Part shown: in pieces, positions 32,591 through 44,263 of the stretch
Layout of the letters: the number at the start of each line of letters is the position of its first letter
How positions within the stretch are numbered: position 1 is the stretch's first letter
Assembly: GCF_002994745.2 (NCBI RefSeq)
Contig: NC_037091.1
Span: 39,616,112-39,680,111 of the forward strand
Length of the DNA: 64,000 bases
Direction of reading: 5' to 3'
From: Rosa chinensis
Taxonomy: Eukaryota; Streptophyta; Magnoliopsida; Rosales; Rosaceae
Translations under genes and position numbers: made by a program
The notes under the pieces: generated by a model
What the model was told of the DNA's origin: nothing
The model's database searches: none
Seen by the model: the letters and a program-made list of their open reading frames with translations, nothing else

Positions 32591-32961
32591 GCTAGGGTCA
32601 TTTTCGGTATTTGACTTTCATGTGGGTCCCACTTTTGCTGAGTTGGACTGCCACGTCAGCAGTTAACGGCTGAAATTGACGGAATCCCGACGGAGGGACC
32701 TATTGGACGAGAAAATAATATTGCAGGGGTGTTTTTGATGAAATTGAAAGTCGAGGGACTGAATTGATGTTGGACTAAAACCACAGGGTACTAAACAGTA
32801 ATTAGCCCTTAAATTTATGTGCTCTAGAATGCAGAGGAATGATTTAGAAGTTTGTTGATCATCTATAAGTTTCCCGCATGCAATTTGAAATATTGGAGGA
32901 AGTTATAAAGTATTATTTCATTCAATAAGCATTGATGTTATTGCAATGTACGTATTGGCAC

Positions 32962-35900
32962 TAGGGCTGGCCTGGCGAACCGTAAAACCGAAGGAACAGC
33001 ACCAAAAAACCCGGTTCGGTTCGGTTTTAGAGCATATGTATTTGCATTTTTCTCGGTTCGGTTCCTGATGAAGTGTTATCGGTTCGGTTTCGGTTCTTGT
33101 TTTTAAAATCCCTTTGGAACTGAAATACACGTGTCAGTGTATAAGTGGATATTAGAGCCGAGCTTATTTCTGTAAAATAGACTCATTCTCATTTGATCCG
33201 GCGCCAAAATCTGATATGTCTAATTCCTATCCATTCGATCAAAACCCTAACATTTCTTTAGTTATCTAGTCTCTAACCCTCTATCGCAGTATCGCTCAGA
33301 GCCTCAGATGCTCACTGCCTCACTCTCTGCCTCACTCCATTCTCTAACCCAGACGAGCAAGACGATCGAAAGATTCAAAACCCAGACGAGCAAGACGATC
33401 GCACTCAAAGATCGGACGATTTCCCATTCGCCCCGACGAGCAAGACCATTGCGTCTTCGATTTGTGTTAGCCATTTGCGATTTGGTTGATGCAATCTGGA
33501 CCCCATTCTTCGACCACCATCAATGTAAGTCTGGACCCCAGTCTCATGCTTTTCTTTCACTCCCTCTCTTCTCCTTCTCCTTCATCTTCTTCTTCTTCTT
33601 CTTCTCTCTTCAAGTTTCAGTCTTTCAATTATTTTCCATAGCCGTTGACTTCAGGCGTTTGACTATTGATGACAACTTCAGCCGTCTTCTTGAAGTCTGA
33701 GGTCGACCCGGAAAGCAGGTGCAGGCGTGCAGCTATCGGAGTCCAGAAAGCAGGTGCAGGTGCTGGCTCTGCCTCTAAAGATTTGTGGTATAAAAATTCA
33801 AACTTTGTTCTTGTTTGTTTCAAACTTTCAATTTTTGATGGTTTTTGCTTACTCGGTTTTGTTTACTTGATGCGATTTGGAATCCTATGTGGTTAATTTG
33901 GCAACCCATTTATTCGATTTGATTAGGCAATTACTTGGTCATGGTTGGTACTTTGATAATTCACAAAGATCATATAACAATTGTGGTGGGTAGGGATGTA
34001 ATATGATATGCATTTGGGGGATGTGCATCACGAGCTGGAAATCATGAGGGAATCATGAGGAAAAACACCAGTTAGCTTGCATCAAATCAAATTAGAATCA
34101 AAAACCACTTTGAGGAGTATCAATTACTTTTTATGTAAATAGAATTATGAACTTATATGCTATGCATCAGATGTATTCAAACACCCACTTATGGAAAAAC
34201 ACCAAGCCTTTGAAAGACACACTGCATTATTGCTTTCTCTCGAGGCAGCTTGTCATTTATCATCACAAAGTTCACTTGGTTTATGAACCAGAAATAACCA
34301 CATCTCACATTTTATTTGTTTAGTATTTTGGGATGTGGAAGACTCCCATTGTTTTGATTAAACGTAGGGCATAGGCTATAGCCCATTACTGTGGGTGCTT
34401 AACTTCCTTAATTACATAGCATCTTTGATCACTCTGTGAAGGGTTCCATGTTCTTTGTTGGGTAAATGAGCAACTAATGCGATAAGAAGATGTGAATGGA
34501 TTACCTAACAATGAAGGTAGGGTTTTTTTTTTTTGCATAAGTTAGAAACCTGATAGATCACAGAGTGGATTTTATTTTCAAACTTTGATAAAATTGTTTG
34601 CATTTTTCTAACATTAGATTTGCATAAGTTAGAAAAACTTGATAATTGATGGAGAATGAGTAAGGAATTTTGCATAAATTGATTGCTACCTGACATGTGA
34701 ATATAGAAGAACCTAATCTGTTTTTTTTTTTTTAGATTCTGTGCAGCCAAAACTCTGAGGCACTTGACTTTCATTCTTCTGCCATGGCTTCAACAAGAAG
34801 AAGCATGTACGTAGAGCAGTAAACCCAGTTTTTACAGGTAGTTTTCTCTCTATCCATTTCTGGTCTTCTCAAATTGTATATGATTTGATATTCATTTTCT
34901 GTGGGATTGATTGGACTGTGCGGGATTGATGGTTTGAGAATTGCGAACTGGGCATTTTTGTATTTACTATGCATTTGAGGTGAACTGGTAAATGGGTTTT
35001 CTTTTGAGTAATCTGTTGCGGTATAGATTATAGAAGAACCTACTGCTACTATATGACTGCTACTACTGCTAGTGCTCTGTTGCTGTTTTGCACAGTTTTG
35101 TGCTTTGTTAACTGTTAATGAAAAAAAGATATTTGCATCTGTTTTGAGGCTAGGAAATATTGCTAAACAAAATTGCTTGTCGTCTTCATTTTAGGCCTGG
35201 GAATATTGAGCTTGTACATATGCTTACAGCTTGCTGCCTTTGAGATCTACTTCCATGTCCGCAACATCTGCTAGCTCCTCTAACCCATCTGCTTCCAGTG
35301 ACGAACCATCCGCTAGCAATGACATTGTGCTTGTAAGCAACAACCCCGCGGCAGAACAAGTAGCAGTTGCTCCAAAACCGACCAAAGCAACCAAAGCAAC
35401 CAGAGCTTCTACTGCTCGGAGCTCTGTTGACAAGAGAAAAAGAGGAGAGAAGAAGAAAGGCAAGCAGAGGTCGGACGTATGGGATCACTTCACGAAGGAG
35501 GATCATCCTTTAATTGAGACTATCGATGGAGTGGAGAAAGTGGTTGGCCATACTAAGAGAGCTCAATGTAAGTACTGTCCGACTCATTTGGCATGCAATT
35601 CATATGAAAATGGTACATCTTCTCTTAGGAAACACATTGAGATAGTGTGTAAGGGATACCCTGGTAGAGTTAATGTAGAATCCGGCCAACAGGTTTTGAC
35701 TAGTGATGGTAGAAGAGGTGGGAGTACTTTGGTTAGTGTGAATTGGTCACAAGATAATTGTGTGGAAGCTGCAACTCATATGATAGTTGTCGATGAACTT
35801 GCATTTAGTTTCATTGAAAAACCGGGTTTTAGGTATTTTTGCAGTGTTGCTGTGCCCTTGTTTAAAGTTCCATGTAGGAAAGTCATAGTAAAAACCTTTC

Positions 35901-38874
35901 TAGGCATGTATGATGCCAAGAAGGAGGAGTTGAGGAGGGAATTGAAGTCTCACTGTGTGTGTTTGACAACAGACACTTGGACTTCTTGCCAGAATATAAA
36001 CTACATGGTAATTACTGCCCATTTTATTGATCGGGGATGGCATATGCACAAAAGAGTGCTTGCTTTTTGTGTGGTTCCAAACCACCTTGGTGTAACCATA
36101 GGAAAAATCTTGGAGAAGTGTTTGATTGATTGGTCAATAGATAAGGTTTTAACAATTTCTGTTGACAATGCCTCTGCCAATAAGCATGCCATTGATTACC
36201 TTAGGAAAAAAATGTGCAATTGGGACACAAAACCAATTTGTGGAGGTAAGTTTATGCATGTGAGATGTTTGGCTCACATTGTAAACCTAATTGTGAGGAG
36301 TGGACTGAATATGATGGAGAGGTCAGTAGCTAGCATAAGGAATGCTGTGAGATACGTTAGAAGTTCGGGTGCAAGGTTGGATGAATTTAAAAGCTGTGTA
36401 AGGCAGGAGAAAGTTGAATGCAATAAAATTTGCATCTTAGATGTTCCAACAAGCTGGAATTCCAACTTTCTTATGTTGGACACAGCTTTGGAGTTAAAAA
36501 AGGCATTTGAAAGATTGAAGGATGAGGAGGATTCAAGGTATAAAAAGTACTTTGATGAAAATGAGGAAGATGAAGATGATGATGAAACTGAAAATCAGAG
36601 TACGAAGAATGTGCCTGTAAAAAGGGTAGGGCCACCAAGTGATGCAGATTGGGACAATGCAGCAATTTTTGTGAAGTTCTTGAAAGTCTTCTACGATGTG
36701 ACCCTTAATGTTAGTGCTTCACTTACCCCCACTGCACACAAGGCATTCCATGATATTGTTACTATTGAAGCAGAGCTTGAAGATCTCAGTTCTATTGGGG
36801 TAGGGCCTGATTCAAGTGAAGCAGACAACGTCTTGTACAACATGGCAGTCAAGATGAAGGCCAAATATTCCAAGTATTTTGGGAACTTAGATGACCTGAA
36901 CCAAACTCTTCCTAGTTGCTTTGGTCTTAGATCCTAGGTATAAATTGAGGAACATTAGTTGGTTGTGTGATACAATGTTGAATTTGTGTGATTGGGAGAT
37001 CAAGAAGAAATGTGATGACGTAAAGCAGCTTGTGGTAGACTTGTGTGACTTGTATGGGCAGTCTAATGGTTCACATAGTGGACAGACCAAGACCAAGGGT
37101 AAAGATCCAAGTACTAGTGCAACAGGTACTAGTAAGACTAGAAGCAAAGCAAAGATTCTTAGTGGGAAGAGGGCTGTTATGCAAGAAGACTGGAATAGGC
37201 AGCTTGAACAGAATAACGATGTTGTGGTGGGACATGAAGTTGATAGATATTTGCTGGACCCTATAGAAAAACCGGCTGAAAATGATGATTGGAAGATTTT
37301 GGATTGGTGGAAGCTGAATGGAGGTAAATATCCCAACTTGCAATCATTGGCTAGAGATATATTAGCCATACAAGTGTCAACAGTTGCGAGTGAGTCAAGT
37401 TTTAGCACTGGGAGAAGGGTAATAGATCCATACAGAAGCTCTTTAAATCCAAAAACAGTTGAAAAATTGATATGCCTACAAAATTAGTTGAAGGCTGATG
37501 CTATTATGGGGTTGGAGTACATTCCAACTATGGAGGAAATGGAGTCATACGAACAGATTGAAGCTGGTATGTATTTTTGATGTTTTTAGTTTACTGTTTT
37601 TGAAATTGGTACAACAACTTTGGGCAATTTATATGAGATTGACTGTTTTGAGTTTTGACATCATGCAGACCATGAAAAAGAGGATAGAGAGAAAGCTGAG
37701 AAGGCCAAGAACGTTATTGCTGCTGCATCTGCATCTGCCCCAAGTGGCAAAACAACTAAGAGTTCTGAGGCTTCAGCTTCTGCCCCTACAACCAAGAAGA
37801 AAAGGCATAAAAAATGATGCAATTCATCAACAATCAAGGATGCATAAAGGTCTGAACATTTTTGCTTCATTTGAAGTTCATTTTTTTTTTTTAAAGTATC
37901 CTAATATAGCTACACATAGATTCCCGACTTGGTTTCTAATATAGCTATTTTCCAAAGTCTTAGCTGTACATCATTACCCTGACTTGGTTTCTAAATTTAA
38001 TGTCTTAAACTGTGAGGAGTGCCTAATCATCTCTTATAGTGTATACTGAGTTTCAAAAGGGTCTTCTGAGTTCTGAGCTACATTAGTTTTGTTTGCATGC
38101 GCTTTGTTCTGTTATAAGAATCTGTGTGTAGCTCTGTTTTCATTGAACACTAATGAACGCAGATTTGTTATTTTGTATGCAGATTTGGTATTGAATATGG
38201 AAGGCTGGAAGCCTAGTTGCATTGATGAAGAGGAACTGAGGAAGCCATGCTGGAAATGTTTGATTGTTTACAGTAATGCACTTTGATGAAATATTGAATC
38301 ATTCATGAACTATTTCAATTTTAGTTGGTTTGTTTCAATTTGAGACTTGGAATTGCTCAGTATGATGTTGATTGTTGATGTTGATGTTGATTGTTGATGT
38401 TGAATGTTGATGTTGATGTTCAACTATTTCAATTTTAGTTTTGTTTCAGTAGGAGACTTTGAATTTCTAATTTGTTATGTTGATGTTGATTGTTGAATAT
38501 GTAGATTGTAGATAATGTTGAGTTTTATGAGTGAATGGTATTTGCAATATTGAATCATTTGAATGTATGTATGGAAATCAGGAAAACTAGAAGCTGGAAA
38601 GGCTGAAAAACAGTTTGTCTATATGGAAAAACTGAGGAACCGAAAGTGGAACCGAACCGAATTTGGAGCCAAAAACAGAAAAACCGAGTGTGAAACCGAA
38701 AAACCTTGAAAACTGACTAGAACAGAAAAACCGAGGAACCGACCCGAGAATGGTCGGTTCGGTTCTATTTCGGTTCTTGATACAAAAATCACCATACCCG
38801 AACTGATTATCTCTTCTCGGTTCCGGTTCCGGGTTCTGATTTTAAAACCGTAGAACCGACTCAGGCCAGCCCTA
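32962..38874 (+). mobile_element. Full-length hAT transposon
   Basis: TIRs TAGGGCTGGCCTG at both ends and an exact 8-bp duplication ATTGGCAC (32954-32961 and 38875-38882) define a hAT element of 5.9 kb. Subterminal regions at both ends are packed with CGGTT/AACCG motifs (32980-33120 and 38640-38860), likely transposase-binding sites. The transposase gene occupies 35255-37817. Upstream sequence (33180-35230) is non-coding and probably holds the promoter and an untranslated first exon spliced at TTACAG (35224-35229). Confidence 0.93.
35255..37817 (+). pseudogene. hAT transposase (BED zinc finger, hAT dimerisation), nearly intact
   Basis: ATG at 35255 is the first in frame after an acceptor at 35229; the longer reading from 35231 begins with TTG. 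Ser/Ala-rich N-terminus, nuclear-type RKRGEKKKGKQR, then a BED finger (VWDHFTK, CKYCPTHLACNS, LRKHIEIVC). RNase-H-like catalytic core with LTTDTWTS, SVDNASANKHA and RCLAHIVNLIV; acidic insert; C-terminal dimerisation region LDPRYK, DILAIQVSTVASESSFSTGRR. Two defects: a 1-nt frameshift near 36912 (the LDPRYK reading lies in the next frame) and TAG at 37485-37487 where Trp is expected. A last exon (37669-37817) after a GT-AG intron (37567-37668) encodes a Lys-rich tail ending KKKRHKK. The enzyme cuts and rejoins hAT ends in the nucleus. Confidence 0.9.
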
Positions 38875-39053
38875 ATTGGCACTGCAATCTCAAATATTGG
38901 AGGAAATTATAGGGTAATATTTCATTCAATGAGCATCAATGTTATTGCAAGAATTGTCGGTGAATTTAAACAACTCATGTACTGATTTGAAATTTCTTAT
39001 TTTGTTCATCTTTATTTTTGTGGTCGATTAAAATCATACGACATTGTTAGGTC

Positions 39054-40055
39054 TATGGAATTTAACTTTTGGCTCAAGATGGAATGAACATGCATCTCTC
39101 TAGCGAAGGGTGACGTGCAAAGCGACGGTCGTCAGATCTGATCGCGTCCAGCGTTGGCCACAGTTTGGTGAGATTGTACTGGTTCTCGTTTTGTGGAGGA
39201 AAGCCTTGTGCGGTGTTGGAGGGGTTGTGAGGCACGATAGGCGGTGGTCATGTTGGTGGATTCGAGACGTTACTGAGAGGCTTCGATTGGATTTACTCTG
39301 GTCTGGGTTTCTAGGTCATACCGGAATACAGCGTCTTGGGAGGGCAGACTTCCGGCCTACTATGCAGGATTGCAAGGGAGGCGCGGCGTGAATCGTTGGC
39401 CTCTGGTGGATTGATTCTGCTGCAGCGTCAGGCTTGATCGATGTCGATGGTGGTAGAGGAAGCGGCGTAGTTGGTCAAGTCGAGGCAAGGTGGTGGGTCC
39501 GGCGATTTGTTGCACTTCCGATGCTGTGGTCCAAAGGATTGCCACCAGAGGACATGACGGCGGCGACGACAAAGGAGCAACGGTGCAGAGAGGTTCCTCC
39601 TCTGTTTGCTTGGGTTTGGGCCTGGGCTCAATCTTGGGCTGATGGGGTAGGGGCTTTCCTGCTAGACAAGACTTGTTTTGGGTTTGGGCCTACGGGCTTG
39701 GGCTCAGGTCAAGGCAATCTGGGCCCTAATCTATTAGGGTATTGAGCCTGTGTGAGGTTGGATAAACTTCTATGAGTCTTCTATGACGTTTTTAGTATCT
39801 TACTTGTACCACAATTGCGTGATTAGTAAGTGAGGGCTAATTAAATGATTTCTTTCCGTAAGAGGCGAGGTTTTTTCATTCTTGTATAGACTCGCTTAAA
39901 TGTGAGCGTCCCAGAGATTTTAATGATATGCTCTGGCTTAGATAATTTAGTTCGGATTTTCTTGTCGAGTTTTGCTTATGTAAGTTATGATAGACTCTAA
40001 CATTTGGTTGTTGATCTAATGAATTCAACTTCTATTTAAAAAAAAAAAAAAAAAA
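39054..40055 (+). mobile_element. Poly(A)-tailed retroposon with 16-bp target duplication
   Basis: A 1.0-kb insert ends in about 18 A and is flanked by the exact 16-bp duplication ACGACATTGTTAGGTC (39038-39053 and 40056-40071). This is the hallmark of LINE-machinery insertion. The first 650 bp are GC-rich with no conserved ORF; the last 300 bp are AT-rich. It may be a non-autonomous LINE made of 5' and 3' untranslated parts, or a processed transcript; the parent was not recognised. Confidence 0.85.
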
Positions 40056-40071
40056 ACGACATTGTTAGGTC

Positions 40072-40350
40072 AGTGATACTATTAGCTTCCTCACAATTAT
40101 GTATTTAAAAAAAAAAATTTGGATGCTCACTTTCCTTTACTTATAAGAAAAAAAAACAATGGAGGCTTCATATTTCTTATAATGTGATTTTTAATTTTAT
40201 ACTACAAACTGTTATGGCAATTACGTCAATGCTTTGGAGGCAGATATATAGTTAATAGTAATTGAACGCAGATAAATAATACTAAAGTACGTACATCTGC
40301 ATGGAGTCAGCTAAACTACTGAAGCCGCTATATATTATCAACAATCCTAA
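40072..40350. other. 3' flank of the E2 gene
   Basis: AT-rich, no feature beyond A runs; probably holds the 3' UTR of the minus-strand gene. Confidence 0.4.
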
Positions 40351-41352
40351 TCAATCTAATTTGCCTTTGCTTGTCAATAATGACTCATCACGATCATCAT
40401 CATCATCATCATTAGCCACCCATGGTAAACAAGGCAGACAAGCTAAAAAACACTTGCGCGCGTGCCATGAGAAGGGCTTCAAGGGTTTCCTCTCCACAAT
40501 CAAGTCCTCCTCCACCCAATCTTCTGCAGAAAACCCATTCTTTTTAAAAGCCTGGACGAGTACTGGGTACAGCTCCTCCATCCGGTCCTTGAATGTCTCG
40601 GGAACATAGTAACGTGAATTATTTTCCGCAGTAAGGCATGCCACCTCTGTCTCATTGTTGTAGTGCCCTACAAGCACGCGCCCATTTGCATAAGCGATGT
40701 AGGCTCTCAATATGTCAGGTGCTTTACTACGAAAATGTCCAGCAATGAATCCCTCAAAATTCTTTGGAGGATTTCGGAGCAAATACACCGTCGATATGCA
40801 TTTGTTTATAAAAGCAACCTCGTTGTCAGAGAGGTACTCGGCCTTGGCATTGAGAGCGAACGCCTGGATTGACACAAGAACTTGGAGAATCGTCGACTGA
40901 GATGGAACCCACCGCTCCTTACCCCAACCAATCCAGGTGTTGAGAAGGCTCAAGCAGATATGTCCGTTCACCCCTAGGTGCTCGTTCGTACTTAACCCGT
41001 GCGACCGGTAATGGACTTGAGGCGGGCGGTTCGGATAGTTAGTCGGAAACTTAATGTCAAAGAAATAGAGGCCATCGTGGTAAGGTGTGCCGGCTGCTCC
41101 GACAATCACCGCCCTCATCAGGTCGACGCGCTTCTCGTACACGCGCACATAGATTGTGTCCGGGAGACCATTCTCCAAAATTTTCCACTCACGCATGATC
41201 TTCTTGTATACAGTACTGCCACTGTTGGTGAAACAATCTCCATCTCCGCTTTTGTTGTTCTTCTTCCCCTGCCCTTGCTTTTCCTCCTTGCTGTAGTTGT
41301 GGTCTGAGTGATCGGAAACGATGTCGAATTGCTTGAAGGTTGGTTCGGTCAT
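40351..41352 (-). CDS. Atypical ubiquitin-conjugating enzyme E2 (UBC/PHO2-like fold)
   Basis: An intact 333-codon single-exon gene. The UBC fold spans about residues 46-200: KKIMREWKILENGLPDTIYVRVYE, GTPYHDGLYFFDIKFPTNYP, then the active-site segment NGHICLSLLNTW, with the catalytic Cys at 133, followed by WVPSQSTILQVLVSIQ. This wording is that of the large plant E2s related to PHO2/UBC24 and the BIRC6/UBE2O type, which transfer ubiquitin to substrates. The usual HPN triplet before the Cys is not evident. The C-terminal third is helical, with a Cys-rich CFLACLPCLPW and a run of six Asp from a GAT repeat (plus strand 40391-40410). The ATG is the first Met of the open frame; an AT-rich AATAAATAAG lies about 70 bp upstream. 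Confidence 0.88.
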   Translation of the reverse strand: MTEPTFKQFDIVSDHSDHNYSKEEKQGQGKKNNKSGDGDCFTNSGSTVYKKIMREWKILENGLPDTIYVRVYEKRVDLMRAVIVGAAGTPYHDGLYFFDIKFPTNYPNRPPQVHYRSHGLSTNEHLGVNGHICLSLLNTWIGWGKERWVPSQSTILQVLVSIQAFALNAKAEYLSDNEVAFINKCISTVYLLRNPPKNFEGFIAGHFRSKAPDILRAYIAYANGRVLVGHYNNETEVACLTAENNSRYYVPETFKDRMEELYPVLVQAFKKNGFSAEDWVEEDLIVERKPLKPFSWHARKCFLACLPCLPWVANDDDDDDRDESLLTSKGKLD

Positions 41353-42028
41353 CGCAGGAACAATCTTTTCTTCTTCTTTTTTTTTTTTCCTTAAGATTTT
41401 GGTGATTGGAATGTGCTCTTATTTATTACCAGGAGTCTCAATTCTCATCAAGGAATCATGAGCCCATGCACAACCTAGTGCCTATAGGTTTTGGGCATAT
41501 TACATGTTTGTCTGTTTTGGATTGAATTTGTTCCCCACCTAAGCTCTAGTGGTGATATCACCTTGACTTTAGGATTCTGGTGGCCCATGACCGAAGTGAG
41601 GCGAGATCTCTAACTTTTTAACTATTAGGAGGTCAAACTTGTATTTTTATATTTAAATTAGGTAAATGGATACACAAAAATTTTAGTATAGTAAGTGGAC
41701 ATTTGTTAAAGCTAAATTTACACATTTGGTGTAGAACTCTATTTCTTTCAAAGATTTGACAATCAAATAAAGAAAGTGTAATGAAAATCGGATTAGTAAA
41801 CTGACAAAGAAATCTTTAACGTAATAATATTGAACTATTGAATCGATTTTGTGAGACCTACAAAGTTCAGATCGTAACTGAGAGGCTTAGCTTAATGAGC
41901 TAGTTGTACAAAGAAGATTCCAACTTCTAACAAAAATGTATAACCTCTTTTTCTAGAATGGCCCCAATGCTGTTCTTCCCCTGATTAGTAAAAAATAACC
42001 AGTCCTACATGGGTTTTACTTAAGGTAA
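41353..42028. other. Intergenic between two minus-strand genes
   Basis: No coding region recognised. It should hold the E2 promoter on its left side and the 3' UTR of the X8 gene on its right side. Confidence 0.5.
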
Positions 42029-43627
42029 CTAGAAGAATAAGTAAAAAGTAAAGGAGACATGAATCAAGATTGTTGGGAGCATAAACTGAACGGATTCTGC
42101 TTTTGAATCGTCGGGAACAGCTGGAGTAACTGGAGTGAATCCACCCACAATGCCATTACCAAAGGTCGGATTCGTCGTTGTTGGTGGACTTGGAATGGTT
42201 GTAGTTGTGGTCGGAGTTGTGGTTGGTGTGGTACTTGTCCCTCCAGCCGTGCTGCAAATTTGGACAAATGGTTACTAAGCAGTTTTAAATTCCAACATAT
42301 AGACCTCATTTACAATTTTACACGACAATTAAGTGAATTAACACACTAAATAAAATGAACATAGAGGTAAAAACCATAAAGGGTAAAAGTGCTCAAAGTG
42401 GTGCATATAGGACCATTGCTTTGGTGACCACTGACCAGCCAGACCATGCTTGTAAAGGCACAAACTAAGTACACCCTTGACAGGGCTCTTTAGGAATCAA
42501 AATGACCCAAAAGTTAAGGCTAACTATACAATTTTCAAATGAGAACCAGAACAACCCCAAAATCCGGAATAACCCCAAAATCAAAAATCAGAAATCAAAT
42601 AAATGATATTGAATTATGAGGGTTCTGAATTCTGATGATCTGCTTCAGACCCGTACATGAAGAAGACTTGAAGCTGAAGCATTAATATCAGATGTCCCCC
42701 TCACTCAGATTGAGACCAGACCAGTCAAAATTTACTACTACCTTAGAAGGGCCCTACTTAAACATGTGGAATTAGTCCTTTTCTGTAATATTTTTTAATA
42801 ATGGTAGTCCTTTTGCATAATGTTTTGACAGACCCTATTGGACTGGCAAACCCAGAAATTATACACCAGATAATGGCTAGCTAGCTGCTGCCCCCCAAAA
42901 AAAGGTCACTATAAGTACCATCACATTGTTTACTAAAAGAGTCTAGTGTGATACAGAACAAAGCCAACTAGTACATACTCATTGCCCATAACCAAAAATT
43001 ATTACTATTATTATTATTATTATTATTATTTTTTTTTTTTTTTGAAATTTACAAATCTGAACTATGAAAATTGAAAATCAGCGAGCAACCCAAGACTTGG
43101 AAAGGAGGGCTGTCATCTGACAGATAGAAACAAGATTTTCAGGCTTTCCTTGGAAATGAACGGTTGGATTCTCAACAAAAACCCATGCACAGACACGTGG
43201 CAAACATCCAAAAGAAACTTCACCCAAGAAGAAGCCCTTTAACCAATGTGGCAAATGTTATGTGCTTGTGTTTTCATTTTCTTCACCAAACCAAGAGATG
43301 AATTTTAATGCTTTTAATTATTTTTATTTACATATTTTTCTCTTTTGGGAGGGGATGGAAATCTGGGATTCCTCCAGACTCCAGAGATGGTAGCCAAGGC
43401 AAAGAGAATGGTTCTTGGTGCAAAAAAGTGCATCTCTTTCTATTAGCTATGATTCATAACCAAATCTTTATTTTTCCTGCTCAGAAATACTAAAGAAGAA
43501 AAAAGAGAACGGCCAATTTTGCGTGTAGATGAAGAAACTTCCAGTTCAACAAATCTAAGAGAATATCTCCCAACAAAAATTACAAAGAACAATCTACTTG
43601 TACCCTAAATTAGTGTATAGAACACAT

Positions 43628-43664
<37 letters not shown>

Positions 43665-44263
43665 TGGCAAATATACCTGTCTTTTTTTTCAAAGGGAATA
43701 ATACCGACCAGAAGAACCAGTCAAAAAAGAAGACATTACGAACATTCCCATAGCTAAAGCCAATAAGATTGTTGAGAGACTGTAACCATACCTTACAGAA
43801 GATGGGTATACACAAGATCCATAACCTACATATTCACCAAAATTAAAGGTAAAAAAAAATATATATATTAATGTGCAGGGTTATGTTTCTCAGAAAAAAA
43901 TGAAGAAGAGAGGAGCTAAATCGAGTAGTACATACTGGGATCGGTCTGGGCAACAGTGGCGGTGCCGGAGAAGTCACAGGAGCCAGGAGCCATAGCCCTG
44001 CGCTGGTAGTAACTGTTGAAAGCGTACGACGCGTGAGCTTGGATAGTGTTGGGGAGGTAACAGAGCCCATCGGACTGGATTGAAACACAGTCGGCGCCGG
44101 AGGCACATGCATAGTCCAAGGCCGTCTGGAGAGCCTGGCCACTGGCATCGCTCCTCGCCACGCACCAAGTTGTTGTGGCTCCTTCGGCTCCGATAGTATT
44201 GATACCCACGAGGGTAGTTAGGAGGAGGAGGAAGAAGAACAGAGGTGGTGGTGTTGCTGCCAT
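42029..44263 (-). CDS. X8-domain, GPI-type protein (plasmodesmata callose-binding family)
   Basis: Three exons on the minus strand: 44263-43936, 43825-43792 (34 bp) and 42251-42029; all introns are GT-AG and the spliced length is 585 bp (194 residues). Signal peptide MAATPPPLFFFLLLLTTLVG; X8/CBM43 domain from WCVARSDASGQALQ to YGSCVYP with six Cys (WCVA, DYAC, ADC, GLC, GSC, GSCVYP); then a Thr/Pro linker (TTPTTTPTTTTT) and a hydrophobic C-terminus, IHVSFTFYLFF, as for GPI attachment. Family members bind callose at the plasmodesmal neck and limit cell-to-cell movement. The micro-exon encodes the last X8 cysteine. Intron 2 is 1540 bp and contains (TTA)n and (TA)n microsatellites. Length fits PDCB proteins (about 200 residues). 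Confidence 0.9.
43000..43030. repeat. (TTA)n microsatellite in intron
   Basis: TTATTATTA tract followed by a T run, inside intron 2 of the X8 gene. Confidence 0.85.
43628..43662. repeat. (TA)n microsatellite in intron
   Basis: A pure AT dinucleotide run of about 34 bp inside intron 2 of the X8 gene. Confidence 0.9.

Larger units (their letters stand above)
31399..32808. mobile_element. Mutator-type foldback element with tRNA-like modules
   Basis: Long inverted arms (about 31399-31660 and 32575-32808, starting GGGCTAATTA) are flanked by the exact 9-bp duplication TTAAATTTA (31390-31398 and 32809-32817), the length expected for Mutator-like elements. The middle holds five copies of a roughly 130-bp module, two inverted on the left and three direct on the right, separated by long (TA)n tracts. 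No transposase ORF. The same terminus family recurs at 48130-48544 and 57133-57246. Confidence 0.9.

Noticed and set aside
35231..35254. Upstream extension of the hAT transposase
   Set aside because: It begins with TTG directly after a splice acceptor; the first ATG is at 35255.
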